Assembly: GCA_964016875.1 (NCBI GenBank)
Contig: OZ024723.1
Location: 9,887,343 to 9,951,342 of the forward strand
Source: Fallopia convolvulus
Taxonomy: Eukaryota > Streptophyta > Magnoliopsida > Caryophyllales > Polygonaceae
Reading direction: 5' to 3'
Length of the DNA stretch: 64,000 nucleotides
This document shows positions 10,854-22,515 of the stretch, piece after piece. Below the pieces are notes generated by a model, which was given only the letters and a program-made list of their open reading frames with translations, was not told the origin of the DNA and searched no databases. A program made the position numbers and the translations under genes. Position 1 is the first letter of the stretch. The number at the start of each line of letters is the position of its first letter.

Positions 10854-13800
10854 CTAGAGCTGAACTAGTGTGCTGATATCATAAGGAAAAGCCTCGGAAA
10901 TCTTATGGGCCTTGTAAGCTCCTTCTCCAAGAACCTTTACCACTGCATCTGTAGGATGATACAGGTCCCAAAAGTAGTATTCATCCCTGTTTGAGCAAGG
11001 TGTTGAATCGGAGAGGCACTGTCCATCACTCCTCGTCGTACAACAACTTGAATCGAACACTGTAACACCTAGTTCATCAATATTGACATTTCTTAGTCGA
11101 ATAAAGATGAAAATATATATAAACAAGAAGACAATAATCTTAAAAAGGGATTACATAGGGACATAGGTGAATGTTGTGGCCATGTTTGATTAATTCTCAT
11201 AGCTTTGACATCATGTTTGATGTGATCGAATGAATAAATGATATACCTGTCATAGATGATGTATCAACGGCAGACGAGTTTATGTAAATGAATTTGGCAC
11301 CAGGGAGTTCTTGATTAAGTTGCGCAATGAGTGGAACCAACTGACTATTAAAAATCGCACTAGCATTGTTTACACTTTCCACGCATTCAGTGGTGTTAAA
11401 TGTAGACATTTCTCCAAGAGCGCACCCTATTTCTGTTAACAAGGAGAATGCTATCTTTCTCGCCCCGAGCCCGTACAAAATCTATAAAAGAAAAGCAAAT
11501 GAATGGTTAAAAAATAATAATTGGTTTATCTCTTGTTTTCAACAAGGTTTGGAAGTTTGCAAGTATAGGTGTCTAACCTTAATATATGCTCGATAGTATG
11601 ACATTAGATACGATGCAAATTGCACGGGAGAAAAGATTTGGCTAGTGATGTAATGATCGCTAAAGTAGTTGTTGATGTAGTCGTTACTGCCGATATTGAT
11701 AGTGTACAAGCACTTGCTTACGTTCACCTTGCTACCAATTTTTTTCACGATGGATCGATGATGCTCTATCTGTTGGTTGAAGCTTATAACATCTCCCTGT
11801 ATGACATGTACACACACATGCATACACGTATATAAGCTACGTACTTTAGGCCAGGTCATATGTACTTATTAAAGTCCATTGGCCAATACTGACAGGGTGA
11901 CCGTCCAAGCGCACATTGCTTATAGGCCTCATATAAGTCTAGTGGGATTGTATTCTAAAACCAATTGGTAATAGGAGGAGTAACCCGATAGTATATATAC
12001 CAAACAAGTTATGATTCATATTTTTCAAGATCGAGAGCTCTTATTCTACACGCTACCTCAAGTGCAACTGTCTTACCCCACAATTAATACGCTGATTGCA
12101 ACTCGAGGTCAGGCCTTCATGCTGGTCAACCCATATAGACCGGGAGTTGGAACCCAAGACCGAACATGCTCTGATACCATGATAAAGTCTGGTGGGCCGA
12201 TAAATTAGGGATCGTGCGTGTAACAGGCCTAGCATACAAGCCCATTGAGGTTCCAACCCAAAGCCATATGGGAATAGGTGGAGTAACGTTAACTCATGGA
12301 ATTATATACTAGACAATATATGTTTAAGTTAGTTGACACTTGGACACAAATTCCTCAAGGCGTGCGAACTATCACATTTGGATTGGTCGCTCCTTTATTG
12401 GGCGGACTGCTTTAAATTGCTCATAAGGTCGACAAGTCCGAATAATTCCTCAAGGCGCGTGAACCACGAATTTTGGGACTTAGTCGCTCCTTTATTTGGC
12501 GGACTACTTGAACAATCCTATGAAGCCAAAAAGCTCAAAGACTCCAAGAAAGAACCTACATCAAAACATTCTCTAATACCATATTAAAATGCACGAACCA
12601 ATACTGACGGTGGGGGGAGGGGGGTCCGAGAGCGCATGCGATTATGGGCCTAGCACACAAGCCTAATAGCACACAAGCCTAGTGGAGTTCATCCTAAAAC
12701 CAATTGGCAATAAGAGTAATCCAAGGGTATATTCATGTAAGCAGAGCATTCTTTTTTCCATGTGTTTTTTATGAGGCCCTTAGGTTTTTATTTTTTATTT
12801 TCTAGTTTCGTCCTTAGATCATGACATTTACGTTTATTTATTAATAAAAGTTGAAGTTTTTGCATTAGCTTGAGTCTTGCATAAAAAATACGTGTAATGT
12901 TAATTCATCGCATTAACATGCCTCTATATGTGCGCGTATGTAGGGGGCAAGTATCTCATGTTCATCGCACATGGATGTATGAATATACGAATATACGAAT
13001 GCGATATAGGGGACTCGTCGACTAATCCGCATGGCCACTTCGAATAGGTCGTAGAGTATTGAGTCTTAGTTGTGACACTATCGAACGCAACTAACATTCA
13101 AGTGGGGCATTTGTGAGCAAGTAAAATGATAATTACCTATTGTTATTTAAGCTTTTTTCTACAAGAAAGGTATTTCTATTTATTTAACTATCTTTTTCTT
13201 TAAATAAGATATTTATTATGGTAAGATTTTATCTTCTTAAATTTGGTAATTAATTCGACATAATGGAAGATTCTTTCTTGGTTGAAAGAGAGAATATCTG
13301 CATAGATTAGGGAGTAAGAAATCGCTTGCTGGGCCAAGGCAGTTCGACCGGCCCTAAGGGGAGACTTTCAATCTCCTCTTCTCCTTCTTCTATTATAAAT
13401 ACATGAATCCGCCATGTATGGTAAGCATATTTAATACTCGCTGAACTCGCTCGCAAGTCTTACCTTTTACCTTGAAGTTCAATTAACAAACTGCTCTTTT
13501 GACTTAGGCATTGGAGGTGGATTAGGAAGTCACCGCCCCATGTGTCCATTGTTTTACGGGTCTTAGGTAATGAAGCAAGCAAGGAGAAGAAGACGAAGAG
13601 GTGAATCAAGAGGAGCAGTCATTAGGGCATAAAAAGAGAATTTTCGTGCACTAACTAATGGTCTCTCTCAAATTATGTAGTTTCATTTTTTAATTTTAGT
13701 AGCTTGTATTATTGATTAGGTAACGACTTGTTCGCGAACTTGTTTCATAAACAAACTAAATGAATCGAGCTCACTTATTATTGATTAAGCCAAGCTTAAG

Positions 13801-16548
13801 CAATTCAAAACTCAACTGGAATACAACCCTACATACCATTTAAAAGGGTGACACATACATAAAAAGAATCATCAATATAAAAATATCACAAAAATATGTC
13901 AAAATTAACATTTATAAAAATTGATCATTGACCAGCCAACGACAATCAACTTATTTAATAGATGGTTAGTAATTGACTATTTATAAAATAAAGTTTTTTT
14001 AAAAAGAATATATTAGGAGGAAAAACTAGCCTAATTTCATCCTAGTGCATCCCCTTTGGATGAGAACATGGAACTCTAGGTCACATCTCTCCTTGATATC
14101 TAGTTTCTTTGTCCTATGCTAGTTATGAATGTGTGGCTTGATGTATTTTTTTGGGTTTAATGATGATGTTGTAACCTTGTGGGTCATAATTATTTGGTTT
14201 TGTATTTTCCATAAACACCACCAAGTGATAACTTTTTATTATTTGTTCTTTTAATTTGTTAATTTTATCTTAATATATATGGTTTAGGATGTGTATGATG
14301 CTTTTTTGACTTGTGCCTATGCTATGTATTTGTGGTTGTATTCGTTTATTAACCCGTTACAAAGTCTCTTTGGAATATGATTATATAAAGTTAACATAGA
14401 AAAAGATTATATTACTAATAAACTCATTTGAAGTTTGGATGATGAATAATATTTTGCAAATAGTTTATGAAGGAAATAAACAATTCTATTGAGACATATT
14501 TTACGATAGTCATATTTTTGAAATAGTGATAAAGTCCATACCACATCTCGTCGGCCGGTTTCATAAAGGATTCCCGAACCACCAGATGCGTAATTAACCC
14601 CTTGAATTGCTTCTTCTAACCCCATGCTTTCGTTCAAGGGTGGAATAAAATGATCAAATCCAAGAAGTTGAGCTGCATTTGATATCGTAGATACAATTTA
14701 TTCATTTCACACCAAATAATTAATTGTAGATACAATAATAATACTCATTGGCTCTTTATGATGTTCATAAAAATATAAAACTATAAGAACTTAAGCTCAA
14801 CCAATTAAAATTTAAATTAACTACAAAGTTAGAAGGTCAACATGCATGTATATATATACACATATTTACATTTTATCTCCCCACCCCATTCATTTATATA
14901 GGAATAGCTAGGGAATAGGGATACAAATTAATTTACTTTATTTTCTATAGTTGTGGAATACCTCTCTTAAGACCCTTATATCTAATCCATCCTTCAATAT
15001 AACTATGACCCAAGATATACGTTAGCACTTACACTCACCCATCTTAGCTTCACCAATGTGACAATGTCCTTATTATTTCTTCGTAAAGGTAACTTAAAAT
15101 TCAATTGATGACATATAAAATTTGGTCAAGGATTTGGAGGAATGTCTAGACTCAATTAATGCCTAATTCGAATGGCTTTTGATGGTCTACACTAGGTGTC
15201 CTTGTAGTGTCCACGACTGAGGCTACTAAAAATTGATCATGGACTGCCAGGAACCTCTTATGTAGGCCACCTTAAGTTCATTCGGTTTATATATGCTTTA
15301 TGGGATTCAAATTTTTTCGTGAAATGTCATGCTTTGCTAAGCTTGTCCTCTCTAGAGCTAGATTTAATTTAATTAGATATTTTCTTAAGTCGAGACTCTT
15401 AATAAAACTAATTTGTATCCAAGGTGCATTTATTGCACATATGAAATTCATATACAAAATCTATAATTTTGTTTACCTTTCATTTTGAATCAATACCACT
15501 CTCCGAACACAATGATTAACATGGTTAAAATGTAGTGAGATGTTTAAGGTTAAGTCTTAGAGGGAGTATCATCACCTTTGATTTTCCCATGATTTCCATA
15601 GACTTATTTTGATCATATGTTGAACATATAAAGTTCATGGAAAATTAACTTATTTGTTTATGCATGTTTATATATATATTATAGCTAGTATGGTTGCTAT
15701 TTTAGGTCAAGTATTTCCATAGAACTAGTATGTATTCCCGTACTTTGTACGAGTTTTGCTTGAACAAAATATTAATAATAGAAAGTTTTTAAATATTTCA
15801 TTCGTGAGAAATAATCATATTTACACTAAATATAGAAAATTTTGAATAAATATATAAAATCAAAAAACTATAAGAGTTGTCATATAATTAGATCTGTCAA
15901 TCGGGTCGGGTCGGGCGGGTTCGGATTCGGTCATTTCGGGTTCGGGTTAAATCGGGTTCGGTTTCGTTATGGGTCACGGGTCAATCAGGTCGGGTTGTAG
16001 CGGGTTTTCGGTCGGTTCGGGTTGACCAGCGGGTCTAAAATATCTTTTTTATGATTATTAAAATCAATTTTTAATTAAATAATATTATTTAATTATAATA
16101 TATTATTTTTATTTATTTTAATAATAAAATATATTATAATTTTCAAAATAAATTTGAAATTTTCTATTAATATTCTAAATCGGTCAACCCAACGGGTTTT
16201 GGGTTTCAACCCAACGGGTTTCGGGTTCTATCGGGTTCGGTTGATTTCGGGTTTCGGGTTCAAATTTTCGGGTCTTGACCCTAAAATTATCGGGCGGTTC
16301 GGTTCGGGTCAGCGGGTTCGGTCAGCTTTTGACAGCTCTACATATAATCATTTAAAATAATAAATATTTTATTAACATTATGAATTAAATTAATAGGCAA
16401 ACCATGATAGTTTAAATAATTATGAAAAATATAGATAAAAAGTAAGATTTATAAATTAATTATATATGTAAGATTCAACTAAATAAAATCTTTTTAATTA
16501 AATTTTAACCAATTATAATATTTTAGTAGATATGGATCATATATTTTC

Positions 16549-16582
<34 letters not shown>

Positions 16583-19500
16583 ATCTTTTAATAAAGTGAA
16601 GGAGTAATCTATGTCTTCCAAATATAGTCAATACTAGTTGTACCCGTCCTGCCCTACACGACTACGACTTGATATTTTTTAGGTATATTATAGAAAAAAT
16701 ATTCTTTGAGAAATGAAGTAAATATTATGTCATCTATATTTTTTGTTACATCATCAAAATTTCTCAAATTTCTTTTGTCAAATATAAAAAATACTATTTA
16801 AGAAATGTCAAAACTTAAGGATAAATCTAATTATTTAACCCTTTCTTTTAAAAAAGCTTTGTAATATAATTTTCGTAATTAAATAGCTCTATTAAAAAAT
16901 TGATAAACTGAATTAATAAATTTTATATTCTTATGTTATAAAAGAAGATAAATAAAAATTTTAAATTTACAAAAAATGTAGATGTTAAAATTTTTGGATA
17001 GAACTAACTATTATAGTTTTTGCAATTAAATAGATTTATTAGAAAAAAATGATAAATAAAATCGAAAAAATTTATATTCTTATTTAAACAAAGAATATAA
17101 CTAAAAAAATTAAAAAATACAAAAAAATAAATCAAAAATAATGATTTTATGGTCTTATCTTATAAGAATAAAAAATCACATAAAAATGAAGTAAACATTA
17201 ATATATATTTTTTGTAATAAAAATATATTTGATCGTGTTATCTTTTAGAAAGAAGATAATAAGTAAAAAAACAAATATTTTATTATTATTGACATAAATG
17301 ATAAAATAGATATTTATATTTACTTTATATATAATAAGATAAGATTGTAGTTGTCAATTTTTAATATTATTCTATCTTTATTGTTCAAGTTATCACAAAT
17401 AAAAAAATTGATATATTTTTAATATCACTATATTAAATAGTTATTTTAATATAATGTGATGTGACACAAAATTGTGGCAAATATATTTTATCTTTATTTA
17501 AAATATTAATTATTTAAAATTATACATAATCTACATTTCAAAGATATTATCATTTATATGGCTATATTTATTACAAAGATCATATTTTTTCTTATCTTTA
17601 CTTTAGTTTATCTCTTACAAATATAATAAATATAATGTCTCTTTTTTTATCTATATTGGTCAAATCTAGACCTGGGTCCGGTTCCGAGGGAACCGGTGTC
17701 CCGGAACCGGCGAGAAACCGGCCGGAACCGGAACCGGCGAACCGGCGGTCCCGTAACCAGCGAGAAACCGTCCGGAACCGGAACCGGCGGTCCCGGTTCC
17801 GGAACCGCCGGGTCCGGTTCCCGGGACGGTTCCGGTTCGGGTTCGTCCACCCCCGGAACCTGGGAACCGGCGATTCCGGAACCGGAGGTTCCAAACTGGG
17901 TGGAACCGCCGGTTCCGCCCTAAAAAAAATAAACAATAACCAAACCGCGACCACGGTTTGGTTATCCGCGATCACGGCCCATTGGACCGCGACCGCGGTT
18001 TTCTTCCAGAGGTGAAAGTTTATTTATTTTTAATTTTTTTTTTATTTCCGGTTCCGAACCGGAACCGGAACCGGCCTCGGAACCGCCCGAAACCGAAACC
18101 GGACCGGAACCGAGGAACCGGGCCAAGGCCGGTTCCTGTTCCGGTTCCGGAACTGGACCCAGGTCTAGTCAAATCTACTAATATTATTTTATCTTTATGT
18201 TTATTTGGGGATAAATGTTTACAAATATTATTTTATCTTTATATTTACTTGGAGATAGCGTTTTTTGCATAATTAAATATTTAAAATTATTATTTTAATA
18301 AAGGGGTGATGTGGCGCAATGTGGTGGCAGAAATTGCTTCGGCTTTAGCTATTAGTAATAGATAATATATTTCTAAGTAATATAAGGAATATTATCATTA
18401 TAATATATAAGGATTGTAAATACTAAAAAAAATTAAGGACAAAGAGGTAATGAAAAAGTTAAAACGCCTATGTGGCATAGTTAAGACAACGACACATAAG
18501 ATAGAGAGATTCGACTTTAGTTATTAGTAATAGATATTGATAAATTAGTGTTTATTTTAGTATCATTATTCAAATTAAAGACTTTAGGTTATTGAACTTA
18601 TTTCTATAAAAATAACATCCTATTTCTCTTTATATATTAAATAATTTTAATTACGTTTGAGAAAGTTGTTACAATAGATGCTATGATGAAATATATTTAA
18701 ATGTTTATAATTACCATATAAGTTAATTGGCATACCCATTTTTAAATTAATTATTTAGATGAAATATATTTATTATACAAAAAGTGTATATCTTATTTCA
18801 ATTATATTATAAACCTCATTTATCTTGTAATATTTCTACTTATCAAATCAATAATGTTTGTGATGTACTTTCTAATTCATATATAAGAAATATACAACAT
18901 AATAGATTATTCTGACAACCTTTTAGTAATGATATTCCAAGTTCTTATGATTCTTCGATTTGATTATAAAATGCGATCCAATTTAAAGTCTCGATCTTGA
19001 TAACCTTGATATCGACACTTTCATTGATTTCTAAGGTACTTGTAGTTACAGAAAAACTTAAAACTTTCATTTTAATGCATACAAATAATAAAAATAAATT
19101 AAAGAACGGCCAGATCAGTTAAAATTTATACTTCAATAGTACTAGAATGAATTTCATCAAAAAATATAATCAATTATTATTTCAATTAATATGGATTATA
19201 TCATTATATATTTAAAGATATAATACATATTTGAATCATATATTAATTATTCAATACAAATCTAATATGAATATATATAATAAAATAACTATATAATTTA
19301 TTGTGTGCGTAGTCTTTATATAAATTATGGAATACTCGTAACAAACTATCTTTAATGGCGAGTTTAATTTGTGTCTGAGCCTGTTTAAATAGAATTTCCT
19401 AGGAAGTTTCCGATCTGTCTAAATGGAATAAGAATGACATGAAAAACTAGGCTATGGTTATCATGTTATTTTGATTTGGTTTGGACCCGTTATGATATCT

Positions 19501-21259
19501 CCCTCTGCTTTTTTTCTGAAAATTTAACGGTAAATAAAAAGGTAAAAAATTTCAATATCTCAATCTCAATAATAATACATCCGTGTTTTAAATGTTTGTG
19601 ATAGAGACTATAGATAGTGGGGCATGGCAGGGGGGAGAGAGAACAAAAACATAAATGTACAACTTCAATTCCTAACAAACCAAAATAAATGACACTTCAC
19701 GGACACAACAACACGGCCCTATGTCATTTAGTCCTCCACAAACTAACTGGTTTCTCCGCAATGCTTTATAAATTATGCATGTGGTTTTATATATCATTCA
19801 TAAATACTGAACATGTACTTTTACTCAATAATTACTACAGTGAATGACAGTGGCATGACGGGGAATAGGATAGGCCCATGACGGGGAATAGGAGTATATT
19901 GGTAATGTAATAATGTATTAAAAAAATCAAATGTGATTAAGCTATAGATATTGATTGAGTGAATCATATTACTTCGTCGGTTCAAACTTAATTGTCATTT
20001 TTGGGATTGCCATAAAAATTAATTTTTTTAAAGATTTTTTATGGAAATTTGAACAGAAGTAAATATATTTTGACAAGATCCAATTTCTTATCTAGCTGAT
20101 TTTATTAAAGCGAACCTAACTTTATAAAACCGGTTCAAAATATACATTTGATTCAAAATCAAAGAATTTTGATCATCTTATTCACCACCTTGGACTCTGT
20201 CTTCTTCTTCGCAATGTGCTCATATATATTAGTAGTGAAGGCATTATTAGCTTGTTAAAACAGCCTTCCTAAGAAAAGAGCGCAGTTGATCTAAATGTGA
20301 AGGTTCGTAAGTCTTTAAGTGATTGTGTCCAAGTGACAACTCACGCAAACAATTGTCACTTAATAAGTCTACGGGTTAGGGCCGGGTTTCCATGCATATA
20401 AAGAATTTGGGACAAAAATTGTCCAATATACTTATTTTCAAACTAAAAGGAAGATTATAATTAATAAATAATTATTAACTTACTAAGCCCTTATTAATAT
20501 GCAGTCACACACTATATATTTTTTTTGGTCTTGCCTTTTGGCTCGCCCGATTCGATCGGTCGGACACCGCTCTACATCCGGACCGTATTTCGTGGCCCCA
20601 TTTTGGGGGAGACCCTCCCAATATCAGTTTCTCCATACATGCCGTCAGTGGGATTCGAACTTTGAATCTTCTGACCAACACTTAGAGTGTAGAACCACTT
20701 TTACCACTAACTCATTGGTCAGTCACACACTATATATAGCAATGCAAATTTTCAATCTAAAACTACACAAGTACACGTAGTAGGAAACCGCAGGTAGAAC
20801 ATGATAATAATAACTATATATAAAAAACATAAATATTTTTTTTTGGTCGAGTATAAAAAAATATAAATATAATTATACACTTATGTGCATTTTCATTAAA
20901 TACGCAATTAAATAATTAAAGTAAGAGCCACACAATATAAGAAGTAATAATGTATTGTATAAGAAAGTTAGGCACGTGAACTTACTCAAAACATCAACGA
21001 AAGTCTTGTTGTTGGTGAAGCGTCCGGTGGGGACGGAGCCGGCGAAGTCGACGCCGTAGGGCTGATAGTTAGCCTTGGCGAGCGTGGTAAGGTTGTTGTT
21101 GTTGCCGCAGTCGGATAACGAGTCTCCGAACACGAAGTAGCAGGGCACTTGGGGCTCTGACCACGTCTCCTCTACCACCGGTACCATGATTTGTGCTTTC
21201 CACCGCAGCAAGAATAAGAATGCCGCCACCGCCAAGCTCCAAATTCCGGCCACCGACAT
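10854..21259 (-). CDS. GDSL esterase/lipase, five exons, apparently intact (~356 aa)
   Basis: Plant GDSL hydrolase, probably secreted, cleaving ester bonds of lipids or acetylated wall polymers. Exons on the minus strand: 21259-20986, 14672-14545, 11796-11578, 11481-11247 and 11068-10854, all with GT/AG introns and matching phases. Residues 1-25 form a hydrophobic signal peptide. Block I is YFVFGDSLSD with nucleophile Ser47. Block II is GVNYASGGSG (117-126). Block III is INIGSNDYINNY (about 167-178). Block V is FWDLYHPTDA with catalytic Asp320 and His323, preceded by the usual CC...GQCL...PCSNRDEY cysteine region. Starting exon 5 at 11059 instead would give 353 aa; 11068 was preferred because it restores the family's G-x-T-V before the Cys pair. 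The family's usual length is 350-370 aa. Introns 1 (6.3 kb) and 2 (2.7 kb) are filled with transposons. Confidence 0.88.
11866..12320 (-). mobile_element. TRIM retrotransposon in GDSL intron 2
   Basis: Read on the minus strand. One LTR lies at about 12320-12180 and ends TTTATCA. The primer site TGGTATCAGAGC follows directly (within 12168-12180), then a ~130-bp non-coding interior, a polypurine-like CACTTGAGGTAGCG near 12051-12064, and a second LTR from 12050 to about 11866. The interior is clearly related to that of the TRIM at 28676-29669 (shared CATGTTCG, TGGGTTCC and GGTCTATATGGG words), in the opposite orientation. LTR ends are diverged and no clean target duplication was seen. Confidence 0.65.
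12330..12750. repeat. Imperfect 90-bp duplication plus a third LTR-like copy
   Basis: Two copies of a ~85-90 bp unit, each containing CCTCAAGGCG(T/C)G(T/C)GAAC and GTCGCTCCTTTATT(G/T)GGCGGACT, lie at 12349-12420 and 12437-12510. From about 12587 a further copy of the neighbouring TRIM LTR follows (CCAATACTGACGG...CTAAAACCAATTGGCAATA), preceded by TAATACCAT, a degraded primer site. This may be a tandemly extended TRIM. It sits in GDSL intron 2. Confidence 0.5.
12751..13111. other. Intron 2 sequence upstream of an LTR
   Basis: No gene. It ends in AAGTGGGGCATT, which may be the polypurine tract of the LTR that follows; the rest may be the tail of a gypsy internal region. Confidence 0.35.
13112..13657 (+). 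repeat. Diverged LTR (same family as solo LTR at 28732)
   Basis: Begins TGTGAGCAAG and ends GTGCACTAACT. It shares with 28732-29245 the TATA region ATTATAAATACATG...CGCCATGTATG, the words CTCGC(A/T)CGCGAGT-like and TGCTCTTTTGACTTAGGCAT(C/T)GGAG, and the end GTGCACTAAC. The TTGACTTAGGCATCGGAG word is common in LTRs of Tat-related gypsy elements. Flanking 5-mers do not match, so it is probably a 3' LTR remnant rather than a solo LTR. Confidence 0.6.
13658..14544. other. GDSL intron 2, AT-rich
   Basis: No repeat boundary or ORF recognised. It leads to the 5' splice site of exon 2 at 14544-14543 (GT on the minus strand). Confidence 0.4.
14673..15888. other. GDSL intron 1, proximal part
   Basis: AT-rich with no coding potential or clear transposon ends. 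The short ORF at 15300-15488 has no domain. Confidence 0.4.
15889..16340. mobile_element. hAT-type MITE with CGGGTC/CGGGTTCGG words (452 bp)
   Basis: Ends are TAGATCTGTCAATCGGG and, inverted, TAGAGCTGTCAAA. Perfect 8-bp target duplication CATATAAT (15881-15888, 16341-16348), diagnostic of hAT transposition. Both arms are filled with GGGTCGGG/CGGGTTCGGTT words around an AT-rich centre. Non-coding. Lies in GDSL intron 1. Confidence 0.92.
16341..17666. other. GDSL intron 1, very AT-rich, with (TA)n
   Basis: A TA dinucleotide run lies at 16552-16579. No ORF or repeat boundary recognised in the rest. Confidence 0.5.
17667..18167. mobile_element. hAT-type MITE with GGAACCGG words (501 bp)
   Basis: Inverted ends TAGACCTGGGTCC(G/A)GTTCCG, about 20 bp with one mismatch. 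Perfect 8-bp target duplication GTCAAATC (17659-17666, 18168-18175). The body is an unusually GC-rich string of GGAACCGG/CCGGTTCC, itself palindromic, in an AT-rich intron. The centre at about 17920-18050 is AT-rich and includes CGCGACCACGGTTTGG and a weak inverted copy. Long open frames on both strands here come from the repeat, not genes. Confidence 0.93.
18168..20519. other. GDSL intron 1, distal part
   Basis: About 2.3 kb, AT-rich, with no recognised coding sequence. A 9-bp inverted repeat AAGTGACAA/TTGTCACTT lies near 20330-20362. Confidence 0.4.
20520..20719 (-). mobile_element. tRNA-derived SINE in GDSL intron 1
   Basis: Read on the minus strand from 20719: ACCAATGAGTTAGTGG with an A-box-like TTAGTGGTAAAAGTGG, then a B-box AGTTCGAATCCC about 45 bases on, a unique body, and an A-rich 3' end at 20520-20529. 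A perfect 18-bp duplication CAGTCACACACTATATAT flanks it (20502-20519, 20720-20737), the sort of long duplication produced by LINE-driven insertion. Length is about 200 bp. The open frame across it is incidental. Confidence 0.88.
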
Positions 21260-21313
21260 CTTTCGCTAGGGTGAAAACAACTTGTGTGTTGTATCCAAAG
21301 CAATGGTTATTTT

Positions 21314-21323
21314 TTTATATATA
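21314..21323 (-). promoter_or_regulatory. TATA box of the GDSL gene
   Basis: Minus-strand TATATATAAA about 55 bases before the ATG at 21259, with a CT-rich patch (CTCTCCTTTTTCC) just upstream. Transcription probably starts near 21285. An identical copy lies at 24666-24675 in the duplicated segment. Confidence 0.7.
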
Positions 21324-21829
21324 GCTGGAAAAAGGAGAGACCTGCTTGGTGTAACATATATACTCCGTACTCGGAAGGGAATGGTCAACCGAAGTGTGGC
21401 AGATATTTTTTTGATACATTATTATGTACAAATTTTGGAGGAAAAACGGGTAGGAATTTAATAAGAAAGAGAGAATAAGTTTTTATGAAAAGAAATTAAT
21501 ATGTTTTTTTATTTATCTGAGACAATGCTTAATTAAATAGCCGAATAAAAGGGGGTTAGGATTTTCTTTCCTAACAAGACATTCAGTCTATTAAATTGGG
21601 TTTGGCTAGTAGTACACAATAACAATATTAATCTTGGAAATTATTTCTAAACTATTTTCTAAATTAAAATTAATTAACCTTTTGAAGAAATTGAAACTAA
21701 CCAATAATATCCAAATTTACCAAAATTAGTATTGTTATTTTAGAAAATCGGTATTAAATTTAGATCATTAAATTGAAAAGTCCTTACAAAACAATTTAAA
21801 CTGTGTAATCGAAATAGGGGTTAATCTAG

Positions 21830-21915
21830 ACAAATGCTACTTGTCTTGCAATTTTTACGAGATTTGTGTCTCGTGCCTAGTGATGTGGCTCCCCTCCCTC
21901 TTTTTTTTTTACCGC

Positions 21916-21946
<31 letters not shown>

Positions 21947-22230
21947 ATCAAATTACTTTCATCTCTTATTTTCTTTTTGTTTGCAATCCAAGAGTTTGTT
22001 TGGTCTGACCCTCCTCTCTCTCTGTACCGCACAACCCCAAATTTCTCAGATTCAGGCAAGCTGCCCACCTCTGTTGACTGTCGCCGCCACCACCGCACCT
22101 AAGGGGCTTGATGAGCCGCCCTCCTCTGTCCAACGCCCTGCTCCGTCCACTTCCGTGCCCGCATTTGGAAGTCCACCCGATCCAGGCAAGCCGCCCTCCT
22201 CCATCGACCACCGCCACCACCACACTTGAG
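21830..22230 (+). repeat. Dispersed repeat with long T-run, upstream of GDSL gene
   Basis: Begins AATGCTACTTGTC and GCAATTTTTACGAGATTTGTG. A related sequence lies on the minus strand at 30300-30520, and an exact copy in the duplicate at 25180-25580. The open frames in it are Ser/Pro or Phe low-complexity and not convincing proteins. Repeat type unknown. Confidence 0.6.
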
Positions 22231-22232
22231 GG

Positions 22233-22502
22233 TCTTACAATCTGTGAAAAATGAAATCAGAAAGAAGAAACGAGAAGAAGAAAAGGGAGCATAGCGCAAA
22301 TGTAGAGCAATTTCATTCAGAATGAATGTCAGAGTCGGTTACAAGGTGTGCTTTTGTATATTGAGCTACAGGAGAGCAATGTGACGTGGCACTAGGCCAC
22401 TACTTGAAACGCAGCGTATTAGAGCAAATATATATAAAATGTTATTACAATAGAGAAAAACAGACTCTGGTTTAAAATCAACGTAGAGCAATATGTTCAA
22501 TA
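22233..22502 (-). repeat. Copia-2 3' LTR
   Basis: Read on the minus strand, TATTGAACATATTG...GATTGTAAGA. The termini are thus TA...GA rather than TG...CA. Nearly identical to the right LTR apart from scattered point changes and small indels (for example an extra GAA unit and a TATA repeat). Confidence 0.92.
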
Positions 22503-22515
22503 GCCCCCCTCCAGT
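22503..22515 (-). other. Copia-2 polypurine tract
   Basis: The minus strand reads ACTGGAGGGGGGC directly before the LTR start at 22502. Confidence 0.8.

Larger units (their letters stand above)
21075..22400. repeat. Source copy of a 1.3-kb duplication (GDSL exon 1 to LTR)
   Basis: Contains the first 61 codons of GDSL exon 1, its 5' leader and promoter, a further upstream repeat (21830-22230), the GAGGG target site and 168 bp of the Copia-2 3' LTR. The same sequence recurs at 24427-25750. The only difference I can see is the T-run length (26 against 24). The duplication therefore post-dates the Copia-2 insertion. Confidence 0.95.

Noticed and set aside
17598..18015. Long open frames on both strands in the GGAACCGG region (17598-17975 minus, 17635-18015 plus)
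   Set aside because: They are Pro/Arg/Gly repeats produced by the MITE's repeated word in several frames at once, with no domain; the region is a non-coding hAT MITE.
20499..20780. 93-codon plus-strand ORF across the SINE
   Set aside because: The A box, B box, A-tail and 18-bp duplication show a minus-strand SINE; the frame is incidental.
21834..22229. ORFs with Phe runs and Ser/Pro tail upstream of the GDSL gene, and their minus-strand partners
   Set aside because: They depend on a variable-length T-run, lack any domain, and lie in a dispersed repeat also found at 30300-30520.
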